Assembly (NCBI GenBank): GCA_025766275.1
Contig: JAFKAC010000046.1
Coordinates: 392,747 to 456,746 of the forward strand
Reading direction: 5' to 3'
Source: Lactarius indigo
Lineage: Eukaryota > Basidiomycota > Agaricomycetes > Russulales > Russulaceae
DNA length: 64,000 nucleotides
Below are positions 35,201-46,100 of the stretch, piece after piece (within the stretch, counting starts at the first letter, position 1; each line of letters starts with the position of its first letter). Position numbers and translations under genes: made by a program. The notes beneath the pieces were generated by a model. That model made no database searches. It worked only from the letters and a program-made list of their open reading frames with translations, and had not been told where the DNA came from.

Positions 35201-37150
35201 TGTCGTCTTCCCGCCAGCTTTTCATTTGGGGATCAGATTGAACAACAGCGCTGATATATTCGCTGATGTCATTCTTCTGTCCAGGTTGATCATGGAGGGA
35301 GAAGTCGCCCGATGCCAAAGGCTCGAGAGCGGTGCGGATATCATTCTCCCAGCGACTTGTAACGCACATGTGTAGATTCGGAAGGCGGAGGTCAACAAGA
35401 TCTTTTACAAGTTCGAGAACATGTCCTCGCGGAGTTGGTATCCCGTAGATGTTGGGACATTCGTCAAGGGCGTCCAGGATGATGTAAGTAGGGAGTTGAG
35501 ACAGTGACAGCGCCATGAGCATGTCTTTGAGGCATTGCACCAAAGCCCGTTCACTGGGCTGCTCCTTGCCAGCGTCGTAGGTCGAATAGACGTGGGAGAG
35601 TATATTGAGACAATCCGTGGACCGGGAAGAGAGCTGTATCAGAAGGGAAGAAAGGAGCCCACGGCGATGCTTCTTGTTGTCATCTCTAAAATCAAAATAG
35701 AAATAGGCAATGGAGGCTAACCCAGCATCGCGGAGAGTGATGAGATGCTGGATAATCGCAGAGCTGACCGAGGACATAAGCGTCTGTATGGAGAGAAAAC
35801 AGAATGGCGAACCAGAGGATGCTCTTCCCCGAACCGGCTACGAAACCAGGAGCAGTCAGTGAGTGGACCCCGCAGAGTGAGAACACCCATACCTTTGCCA
35901 TGGATCCACAATAAGGATCCCAACTGGGACGACTCCCACTGCCTAAATATATCTTCATTGAAAACCCAGGCCGCAGTTCTCTCGTGCTGAGCGCCGCACG
36001 CGGTGGTGTGGTTTGTTGATGGATCAGGCGGAGTCAACCATCCTCGGAGCCGCTCCCCTAGAATTATATGTGAGCTGTACAAGTATTCGTGAGGACGCGA
36101 CCAAACGAACATTCGCGGGATGTGACATCGCTGACGATCTGCTGAACCAACACTTTTGTTTCCTTCGTATCTAGTCCGAAGAGGTTCGGTACGAATTGTC
36201 CCGCGAGACGAAATATTTACGCACCGTCCTTGATGTCACTGGTAACCTCCTTTATATCACCGGTAGCGTCCTTTAGATCACTGGTAGCGTCCTTGATATC
36301 ACTTGTGACGTCCTTGATATCGTTTGTCGTGTCCTTCAGATCGCTCGTGGTCTTTAAAACTTGCGCAGACACCATCCGGAGCTCCCCCTGTTCCAATTTA
36401 TCCAACTTCACTAATGCGTCCTCGATATCATTCCTTCCCACAAGCCTCTTAAGAAATGTTTCTGGGCGAATATCAGCGAGGGAAAGCTTGGCGGCGAAGA
36501 TTAACTAACTCTTTCGGCTTTGATACATCACCTTCGTCGCGACCGCAAGCATAGAAAGAACTTCAGCCATAACTTTCCCCATCACATTCGTCATCTGTGC
36601 TGCCGGTGCGACTTCGATGTGGGTCTGGAGGCGTACAAAGAAGCTTTCAATTCTCTCAAAGAGCTCGATGAGTACATCGCGGCTCGCTGCGGTACCCTTA
36701 GCCGCCTGTGGGAAATGGGGGGTTATCAAGGGTTATCAAACGCGGAGAGTCAACTCACTACGAGGAGGATACTCATCGCAGAAAATATAATTTTGGTTGG
36801 GGGAAATACCTGAAATTGACGTCAAGACACAAGCGATAATCAGGTAACACGCTGGGGCTCACTGTGCCAACGCCTTCACCGAGGGTGGAAGAGAGAGCAT
36901 CGAGGACATTCACGGTTGGCGTAAGCCATTTCGTGAGTCGCTCGTCGCTGGTCTGGGACTGATTGAGTTCGTTGGCTTTCCCTTGAAGTACGGTGAGGAT
37001 GGCTTCGATAGAACTGCAGCCATTTATCTCCTCCGCGAGCGGGTGGGTAGAGATTTCTTTTCCGGTCTTCTTCTTATACTCTTTCAAGGCTTTCTCGAAG
37101 ATCGGATGAATGTTTGGAGTTGAGGAGGACGGATGGAGACTGGTCGACAT
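32281..37150 (-). pseudogene. NLR C: Goodbye-NACHT-ankyrin paralog with a nonsense codon in the ankyrin array
   Basis: Nine exons: 37150-36863, 36809-36759, 36705-36510, 36461-36225, 36170-36111, 36057-35893, 35837-35813, 35763-35158, 35107-32281. The first eight have the same lengths as in A, including six heptads in exon 4. Domains as in A, with the P-loop split by an intron. The last exon has an in-frame TGA at 32947-32949 where A has CGA (Arg) in the DARDKTQATPLH-type unit, and the same frame stays open to 32281 afterwards. The product would end after about 12 of 18 ankyrin units unless the stop is read through. Overall it is very similar to A and D. The start chosen is the conserved MSTSL Met, not the upstream in-frame ATG at 37267. 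Confidence 0.8.
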
Positions 37151-39100
37151 CGTAAATTTGGTAACTTTGAGTTCGATAAGAGCGCAGGTCGAAAATGCGA
37201 GCCGAGGAACACGTTTCTCAGGTGGGAACGTGTGCAGGTAGCGCGCACAGCCTTTCGCACAGCACACATGATTGGATAACGTTGGTACAGGCGCTCATCG
37301 GGACATCTCCGGACCGGCTCAAACGCGACACGCAGCTTCCTTCTCAGTCCTCGGTGTGTGCTCTTTCTCTCGTTCCCGTTCGCTCCCCTTCATGAATGCG
37401 AACGACATCCAACCACGATCCTCTCTTGTGCATCTATACTGTGCGCATTTCCTCTGTCCGGCCCCGTGAAGGGGTTCGTCCAGCCCTCGTATGACGTTAC
37501 GCCCCAAAAACCAACCTCAGCCGCCGACACCGAACGCCAGGCACCGATACGTTAGTAAGAATATGGTCATCAGAGGTCATTGATAGCATGGAAGAACAGT
37601 CTCGCAGCCTACGGGACGAGTGCTTCTGGCGATACGCTCACTAGGAGTTACGACGTGTCGCACACCGAGGCGGTGGCAGATCTTGGGAGGGCTACTAGGA
37701 GTGAGGATGACGGCAGGGATGTCGCTTTTAGGTGCGTACCAGGGTGGCATGTCAACTTCTGTTCACGATTATCTTCCTCAAGGGCATCGACCTGTCATCG
37801 TCGTCAACCCTCGTTCGGTTCGTTTGTTTCGATCGATGACCAGAGCGTGGTTGCTGCGTTTGCCTGGGTCTGTAGACATGACTGATAGGATTAGACGAGT
37901 GTGGACCTTGGCCCTTTCCCTTGGCACAAGTTGCGCTCGCTTATCCTTCAAGTTCTGTTCCAGAGCCCCTATGCACATTTACCGACTTATAGACGAAAAC
38001 GATATCCCGTCACACGACGTCCATCTATCCTCCTTCTTTCCCATACCTTGTCTTCCGACTGGCCTTTGGGCCAGTAGCTACCGCCAATACTGCCTCCACG
38101 TCAAGCAATTCCGCACACGTCACTCCCAATCTGCGTTACTCATGGCGGGTTTCTGGGGCGCACTAACCAGGCAGGGTACTATCAAGGTAGAACAGCGTAC
38201 GTAGCACGTCTTGACGAATGTACAAGATCCCGTGGCTCGCTCCGAGTCGTGCATGACGCAGTACCTCAGGAGTTCTCGCACTCGTAGGAGTTTCGTCCGC
38301 GCAAAAGTAGAATGGCCCAAGGGCTACACAGCAGTCCTGACACCCGTCTCCTCTCCACCTCTGGCAGCCACGGTGACTGCAGCTGTCGCAAACTCGAGAG
38401 CCGTCGATAGCTGTACGGTATGGGATGAGTTATCAAGTCGTCGTTATCTTATCGCAGATCAGCATGACCCCCCTTGAGTTATTCAACTGTCGCTGAAACG
38501 CTTCGGGTGCTATCAAATATCATTGTAATCACATCTAGCCGTGATACGTGTGGTTCTACGGCTGTAGGAAGCAGAGGAGCGGAGTGTCGATCAACGACTC
38601 AATGCTAACGGAGTTGTCGTGGGAGGATTATTCGAAAGCGGCATCTGCTTATGTTCCGTCGCGATGGAGTCGAAATTACTAGTACCGTAGGGCGAGAACT
38701 ATCATAGAAGAGTTTACAAGAAATGGCGAATTCATATTGAACGGAACGCGGAAGTCCGGTAGTTGGTACTGTTTGTCAGCCAAACCGACATCTCCGACTC
38801 ACTATCGTCTTCTCGCTCGACAAGTGTCATGCTAAGTTGACCCAAGAAATCTGGTCCAACTCCCCCGACTATCACCCCATTATGCCATCTCGACTCCGGC
38901 AACCTGGACTTCCCATACATAGGACTAGGCCGCCTCCCATCTTTCCTACATCGCCCTTCTCCAAACTGAGAAGCTGGGCTGTGAATGGAGCGAAATGTTT
39001 GTCGCCGGAGTCAGGAAGTGCTCGGTCCGTTGTAGTGTGCGTTATCTCTCCTATTCCGGTTCTCTCGCTCACAAACAGAATGGCACCCAAATGTCAAATG
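37151..39100. other. NLR spacer upstream of C, cut by the hAT element
   Basis: Contains the conserved upstream block (37159-37270) and the module shared with 17150-18190. At 39093-39100 it reads GTCAAATG and is then interrupted; the continuation (GTCAAATGGTATCTC) is at 57015. No gene is supported, although 37620-38204 (+) is an uninterrupted ORF whose relative upstream of A is shorter. Confidence 0.6.
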
Positions 39101-39290
39101 TAGTGGTGTCAAAGTTCGGTTCTGAACTTTGGTTCGGACCCGAACCTAACTGAACCAGACCCAATTTCAGGTTCGGGTTCGGCCGTCTGTCCTGAACCGG
39201 ACCGACGGTTCCGTTCGGGGTTCAGCGAAACTCAGATTCTGCTGAACCACACGTGAACGCGTCCGAACGCATTCGGACTCTTATCCTTAA
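39101..39290 (+). repeat. hAT left terminal inverted repeat and subterminal motif cluster
   Basis: Starts with the 22-bp TIR and continues with several GGTTCGG, GAACCGG and CGAACC motifs in both orientations. hAT transposases commonly bind short subterminal repeats of this kind. Confidence 0.7.
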
Positions 39291-41986
39291 CTCTCATCTC
39301 GCTGAGGTGTACGCGCAGCAACTTCGTCTAGGCAGCAAGTTTGGGTGACCAAATAAGGTCGTTTCATGAGACTGACTCGTGATGTTCCACGCCTGCTAGT
39401 CAGTCAACGCTCACGCTCACACTTTCTGACCGCAAAAAGGTATGTATTGTACTTTTCAATTCCCTCTTCCTTGGTTGACACATATCGCATCGGCCCTTCT
39501 GGTTACTCTTTCCCCACCTCCAACACCACCTTCAAATGTCTTTCCTCCCCCGTCGCCCTGCTCTCCCGTCATCCAGTACCCACAGATGTCAGTGGCCCGT
39601 ACAGTGCAAGGGCGCCGCGGCCCTTCGTGCCTTCGGTGACACTTCAATTTAATTCACATAAGTCACCCCTCGCATAAGTACTGGTAATGGCTTACCTTTT
39701 AACAGCGCACTCGCACAGATACCTGGCAACTCGCCACAACGGCCACCACAGGCCCCACCGCGGGACCCCTAAGATACATGCACCCAAGCCTTTGCTTACG
39801 ATAGCATGCTTAGCACTTAGCGTCCTTAGGACGTTTCGAACGTTTTCCATTTTCGTCCTGACTGTCCTTAGCGCCCTTAGGGCTCTTTGCACATTTCGAC
39901 TTTTCAACGTTCCCCCTCGCGTTCCCCGGTTTCCCCAGCGTGCCACACCCACGCGCGGCCTTACCGACTCTAGCGCGACCCATCAAAGACCGAGGAGGCT
40001 ATCTCCGCGAAGTTTCGCGTCCTGCGGAAGCGTGCATGACCATTTCCAATCACTATTGACCATAGCCCACTGTTCATATTCCCGATCTCGCCACACTTGC
40101 GCGCGGCCTTAGGAAATTGCGCATGACGCGTCTACGACCAAGGCACCCACGTCTGTGAAGTCTTGCATTGTGCGGAAGCATGCACGACTGTTTCCAATCA
40201 CCTGCAACCACCCAATCCAGCGGGGCTCCATGTAGCTCACCATTCCCTTTACCGACCCCGCAGCACTCGTGTGCGGGCTTAGCTATTCAACACGGGCGCG
40301 GCCACAACTGCCACGGAACTACATACGACATCTCTTGCCCCGCGGAAGCCTGCGCGCCCACTTGCGCCGCATCATGCCTGGGCACTTGCAACATCTTAGA
40401 CGTGTTCTCTGATGATCAAGGATGGTTAATGGTATCGTATTGGATGTTTTTACACTTTCAAGTCTATTGACGGGTTTTGTGTGTACAGTGAGACTGATTT
40501 TGGACCAAGGGCTGATGTCCGCACACCATACATGGTGTACTCCACCCAGAGGTGGCGTCACCATGCGTGTATTTACACTTGCGTATGGTGGGTCACGACA
40601 TTACCAGTCACGGGCACCCAGATCACCCTGGTGATCACCACGACGCAGGGACATGGGCGCATATCCAGTTTGTCTCCTAGATGAGGTTGACCCTGTGACT
40701 GACTGTAGTGTGGTGTATTCGGCAGGGGTGCGCATTGGCCATTGATGGACACATCAACAGGCATGTTGGAGGTGACTCTCAGAGCGCGGAAGAGGTGTAG
40801 TGTGGGGGGTCTGTGTCTCTACCCGTCGACGATTGCAGCTTTTAGCTGATTGATTGTTGGACCCCAGGGATACACAGTAGTTACGACGCCATACACTCGG
40901 TCCATTACTACACTAAGTATTCGGCTCGTTTTGTCACAACTCACAACCCTGTCCGAGTGTCGCACTGTCCGTGTGACGTACATCAGACTCGGAAGTGCCG
41001 CCGCTGCCGCGTCTCCTGGTGGCAGCTGAACATCGAACATCAACTTTATGTTGGGCACCGCGGCCCTTATGTACTGTAGTAGGCTTGAAACCACTCAGTT
41101 TCAGCCGTTCGGAGTCGCCTGTCCAACGTCTGCCTTTCTCGGCCATTAGCACCACGCCACCAGTTTATGTTCGTTGTAAGTCAAACTTTTCTTGGTGAGG
41201 TATTCCATATCCCTTGAAAGTACAGCTTCACACCATGCTTAGCCTGTCTGTCGTTGACATTTCCTTCGGAGCAGCTTTTGTTGGGGCCACCGGGCTACTC
41301 ATCAGTACTACGTGAGTCCTGCTTGGGTGCTTCCATGCAGCTACTTATTAAACCGGTAGCCTCTTTGGCTTGACAATCGTGCAAATGTGAGTTCAAGCGA
41401 ATACAATCTCATGCAGACTTCTAAATTTGCTGTTCTTGTAGATGGACGTACTTCCGGTAACCGGTCCTTGTCTCCGGATGCCATAAACTAACATGTCCAA
41501 GGATCCATCGGAATAGAGTCCCACTTTGGACAGAACCCTTGACGGAAGATGTCTGAACTCTGAACGTGATGTCGAGCCTACTCCGCCAAGCTCAAATGTC
41601 GGAATCAAGTGTGTCGGAGGTCTTGTAGTGATCAATACATACATGAGCCAGCAGGGAGGGACGATGACAGGATTGTGTGTAGTGGTCAAATAAGCAGAGA
41701 AACACGAATACATGATACACGAAGAGTGTCTGTAAGGACGTAAAGGGGGTGTGAGGCTGCTGAGGCAAACATCTGTCCGGTGTCTTCGATGGTTGCATAA
41801 AGAATCGAAACACCGGGAGTCATGGTGCTTCCGACTCAATTGTGCGACACACGGACGTGACACACGGGATTGCGAGCGGTATCATAAGAAAATTGAATTA
41901 TCGACGGTGGAAACAGACGTACCTTTGTTTTTTTTTTTCTTTTCCCTACACCACACATCTTTCAACCTCCCCGAGTCTCCTCCGGC
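39291..41986. other. hAT interior, left: no supported gene
   Basis: Contains a segment (39370-39690) related to 55390-55650 in direct orientation. A degenerate tandem duplication of ~150 bp lies at about 40010-40110 and 40155-40280, with CTGCGGAAGCGTGCATGAC in the first copy and TGTGCGGAAGCATGCACGAC in the second. ORFs at 39687-40112 (+) and 41393-41863 (-) show no motif or domain. A promoter for the gene at 41987 may lie at the right end, before a T-rich tract (41926-41943). Confidence 0.45.
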
Positions 41987-42656
41987 ATGCCTGTTGGGAA
42001 ACATCTATCAGATGCCGACGCCAAGCGTCAGGTGGCCATTGCGCAGATTGCAACAACTGAGGGAGGTCCTAAGTCAGCAACAAGATCAGCGGCGGGGATT
42101 CAACTTCCCAGCCTGAGCAGCGTTTCAATGTACATGAAATCTTTCAGGGTCTTGGATACTGGCGAAACCGAACCTGACACAGAGTAAGTGTGAGTAATCG
42201 GCCTACTAGCGTAAAATGACTTATGAAGCTAGACCTACCACGGGCATGATGGGCGACCTCGGGGACGGCAGTGTCACGAGCTGTCCAGGCGAGTCTCAGA
42301 GCGGTGACGATGAGGCCGAAGACTCGGACGACGAGACTGAATGCTCGGATGATGAGACCGAATACTCGGACTTCACCCTTGCTGCCGTATCCAGCACTAA
42401 AGGCCTCAAGCGGTGCAATACCACCCTACTAGTACCGGAGGGGCCCAACGCCCGGGCCAACTGGAGAGCGGATATACAGGCTTCAGGCCAGGCTAACACT
42501 GGTGACAGCACCAACACCGGTTTTGTCTTAGGGGACGTCCATAAAGACGAGCCTGACAGTGACGAAGCCCAAAAACATACCAAACCTAGAAAGAGGGTCG
42601 CTGCCATGATGAGTAACGCCCCGCTGCCGGAGGGGGACTGGAAGCGCTCACTGTAA
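41987..42656 (+). CDS. spliced acidic protein of the hAT element, 3' end interrupted by gypsy 2
   Basis: Two exons can be joined. 41987-42183 (65 codons plus two bases) ends at GTAAGTG, and 42233 follows a TAG acceptor after a 49-nt intron; the frame is kept. The product begins MPVGKHLSDADAKRQ and contains an acidic repeat (residues of EDSDDETECSDDETEYSD type) followed by a polar tail. The gypsy LTR begins at 42652, so the last codon and stop are LTR-derived. In the uninterrupted element the frame would end a few codons later at a TAA beyond the target duplication (after 50519). No known family was recognised; there may be an upstream exon. It could be an accessory protein of the transposon. 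Confidence 0.45.
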
Positions 42657-43170
42657 CGTCGTCACGACGTTAGCTTGACTTAAGCTCAAGTGGCGGTAAC
42701 GACTTAGCGATATATCCGCGCGCTGACTTGAAGACACGAAGGTCCAAGCCCTTGCCCTGGTGAATACGCGAAGGTACACTGGCAAGTCTGAGGCGTCTTA
42801 GTCCTAAACGAAGTTGGACGACTTGAATGAGAGAGAGATAAAGAAAACGAGAATAAGTGACGATTCAAGAAGACCAAGATGGCGTATCTTGGTCTTCGCA
42901 AGCCAGTTTAAATACAAGTCAAGCAGGCTTTCAAGCGCTGCTATGAGTCATGGTAGAGTAGCGTCCAACGTGTCGCGTAAGTAGCTCGAACCCTAATACT
43001 ACTACTACTAGTATTCGTGGCATAGTCCTCAGTCAGCAATCACACGCAATCTCCTATCGTACTCGTATCGCCTATCGTAAGTCCGCAACTAATCTACCTT
43101 ACCGCCGTAGTTGCAACCGGTACAGTAAGGGTTTCAAACTCGTATAGTCCGTACAGGAAGAAACGTGACA
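42652..43170 (-). repeat. 3' LTR of gypsy 2 (519 bp)
   Basis: Identical to 50000-50518. On the minus strand it starts TGTCACG and ends TTACA, the usual TG...CA ends. It contains the same hairpin and TATA-like box as the 5' LTR. Confidence 0.97.
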
Positions 43171-43184
43171 TCACCCTCCTTTCA
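43171..43184 (-). promoter_or_regulatory. polypurine tract of gypsy 2
   Basis: The minus strand reads AAAGGAGGGTGA immediately before the 3' LTR, the expected place and composition of the plus-strand primer for retrotransposon DNA synthesis. Confidence 0.75.
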
Positions 43185-43199
43185 GCGTGAGACCCCGAC

Positions 43200-46100
43200 T
43201 CACCGAAAGTCCCGTGCCGGCCACCCTCGTTGTTCTTCGGCGATGCGCTCCAGTGCAGTGGCGCGCTCCAGTCGATAGATGGAGTCGCGCCTGTCGTCCT
43301 GTGCGCATTCGATCATGGCGCAGATTTGACTCAACTGGGCGCGGAGTCGATCCAGCTCGTAGCTGGCCGCGCGGAAGCGCGTGACCTCCACAGTGAGGGA
43401 TTCGTCGTTGATGCGGTTGAGGGCGCAGTCGGTGATCTTATCCGCCTCGAAGACGACCAAGTCCTCGTGCGGATATGTGGGGCGAAGCGCGGCGGATACG
43501 TGGGGTTCAGCGTAGAAGGGCTTACCATACACGTGTGGTGAGCCCGGTATAACCCCTAGTATCATCGGGTCTGCTCCTCCGATGATTTGGACGTGCGACG
43601 CGTCCCTCTCTACTCCGTCGGGCCCGGTGATGGGGTATTGAATGTAATGGGGTCGTCGGTTCGCCTGAAACCCTTCAGGCACAATGACATGCGCGGGGTC
43701 GTCGGCGGCGGTGAACGGACGGTGATCGGCGGCACCAGGCACGCGCACACGTCCTCGATACATGGGGGAGCCGTCGGTGTAGACGAGCCATGGCGTGACC
43801 CCGGGATGATCAGCGTCGCGCTTTGTTCGTAAGAAGGAATGTGCTGACGGGTAGTAATCTTCGTCGTCATGGCCAGCCTCAGCTGCCGCCATCGCTGCCG
43901 CCACTCGCGCATCTCCCTCAGTCGGGCCGCTGCTGAGTCGAGCTGTTCCTTCTGCCACGCCGCCGCTACCTTCCTCCACCCCTCCAACTCGTACTCCATC
44001 AGCGCTTGAACGCTGGTCGTTGCTCGGGAAAATTCCGCGAACGCCGATGAGGTCGTCGCTTGGGGGGATAGTGGCGATGGGCTCCCGATCGCCATTCTCG
44101 TCTCGGAAGACGTGGACGATGGCATGCTCGTCGTCTGGACTGGTGGTTGGGTCTGGGAATCGGGTGATGACATGCGCCCACTCTTGCGCGGTGATAGGCC
44201 CCTCTGCTGGTGTAAGAGGTGTCCATGGGGCGAGCTGAGTGTTCTGGACTTCGGTGTCGTCGTCCTCAGCCAAGAGGGCGCGGGCGTCTTCGGCGAGGGA
44301 GTCGAGGAGTTCTGCTTGTGTGACATGACGAAGAGGGGAAGTGGGCATCGAAGTAATGACAGAGCGAAGGAGAGGGGGATGACTTCCCTGAGCACAGATC
44401 GGACTCCTTTTAACCATTCTCCCGTGTGTTTGCGCTTCTTGATAGAGGCGAAGCGCCTCCGGTGCAAAGACGTCGTCTTTGTTGACCCACTGATTCTCCG
44501 AGTCTGGGTACCCCTTCCATTTGATCAGATACTGGAGACGTCTTCCTCTGCCGAAGTGCCGGGAGTCCAGAATCGCCTCGACCTCGTACTCCTCTTCTCC
44601 ATCAATCAATTTGGGCGGTGGGCGCGTGAAATTTTCGCCATGAAGAGGGGTTTGCTTGTACGGCGTGAGAAGATCGATGTGAAACACTGGGTGGATGCTC
44701 CACTGCGTGGGAAGTTCCAATCGATAATTGTACGGGGACATCACCTGTGTCACTCGAAATGGTCCGTGGCATCGCGCCGCCAGTTTCGCCGTTGGTTGGT
44801 TCGTCCGGAGGTGTTTGCCTTCCAGCCACACGAGGTCCCCTATCTTGAACTTCGGCGTATCTTTGTTGCGCACCCACGCTTCTTGGGCCTTTTTCATGAG
44901 GCGTTGGGCTTCTTCTCTAGCTTCTTTCAGTTGCGTTAGTCTCGTGGTGACGTGAGGAAGGGGGGATGGCTTATCAGTCCAATCCGCTTGCGGGTTAAAC
45001 CCCATCAGAAGTTGGAATGGCGACTGTTTCATATGCTCATGTGGCCAGTTGTTGTGCGCGAATTCCGCGATTGGCAGATAGGTGGTCCAGTTATCCTGTC
45101 GTTCATTTACCCAAAAGCGCAAGTACTGTTCCAACCACTGATTGGTACGTTCGGATTGTCCGTCGGTGCGTGGGTGGTATGCCGTGGATATGTTTTGTTG
45201 AATTCCCAGGATTCGGCATACCTCTCTGGTGAATTTTGATGCGAATCGGGGGTCGCGGTCACTGATGCATTTATGCGGTAATCCGAAGCATTTAAACACA
45301 TGAGCGACGTACAGGGCGGCGGTTTCCTCTGCCGTTATTTCTTCGCGGCATGGGATGAAGACGGCGGCCTTGCTACAATCATGGTCGGTGACGGTTAGTA
45401 TACTATCGCTCCCTTTTGACGCAGGGAGCTTGGTGATGAAGTCCATAGCTATGGTCTGGAACGGCATAGCTTCTAGTACGGGCGCGATAGGGTATAGTGC
45501 CGCCTGTATGGGTCTGGTGTTTACTTTGTTTCGTTGGCACTCCGCGCATCCTTGTACGTATTCGTATACATCCTTCCTCAGCCGCGGCCACCAATAGTGT
45601 CGCTCTAAGAGTCGTTGTGTCCTCGCAATTCCCGGGTGTCTGTGTATCGGCAAGTCGTGGTGGTCGTGTATCAGTACTCGATACGTTGACGCAGGTCCAG
45701 TGACTACGAACCGGCCGTCCTTATACCACTCTCCTTCTATCTTTTTGAGATTATGGGGATCTACCCACACCTTGATCACTTCGTCGTCTTGTTGATGGCG
45801 TGGTTGCAGCAAATTCAGGTTGGCGATGAAGGTTCGTGCGGTGTTGAGCGTTCTTACGAAAACTTCGGGGGGCAGGACGACAACCTGGTCATTGTCTTCC
45901 GTTCCTTGGTCGTAATCGGGGCGCCTGGACAGCGTGTCTGCCCTGCCGTTGTTCTTTCCCTTGATGTGATGAATCTCGAAGTCATATTCCGAGAGTTCGA
46001 GCACTTCCCTTGCAACTCGCCTACTGATTTTCTGCGGTGACTTCCAGTATTGTAGGTTGAGGTGATCCGAATAGATCTTGATTTTGTGTGGGGCTCCTGC

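Noticed and set aside
37150..37267. Upstream in-frame ATG of NLR C (37267) as the start
   Set aside because: The 39 extra codons lie in the conserved promoter-like block and have no counterpart in the A and B coding frames; the conserved MSTSL Met at 37150 is preferred.
37620..38204. 194-codon plus-strand ORF upstream of NLR C
   Set aside because: Its relative upstream of A has a shorter, shifted frame. Changes between copies are not concentrated at third codon positions, so coding is unlikely.
39687..40112. 141-codon ORF in the hAT left interior
   Set aside because: Low-complexity Arg/Leu/Thr composition, overlapped by a minus-strand ORF, no motif; adjacent sequence is a degenerate tandem duplication.
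43610..44467. 285-codon minus-strand ORF and several long plus-strand ORFs inside gypsy 2 pol
   Set aside because: They overlap the real pol frame in other frames, are Arg/Pro/Ser-rich and have no domain; they are shadows of the GC-rich coding sequence.
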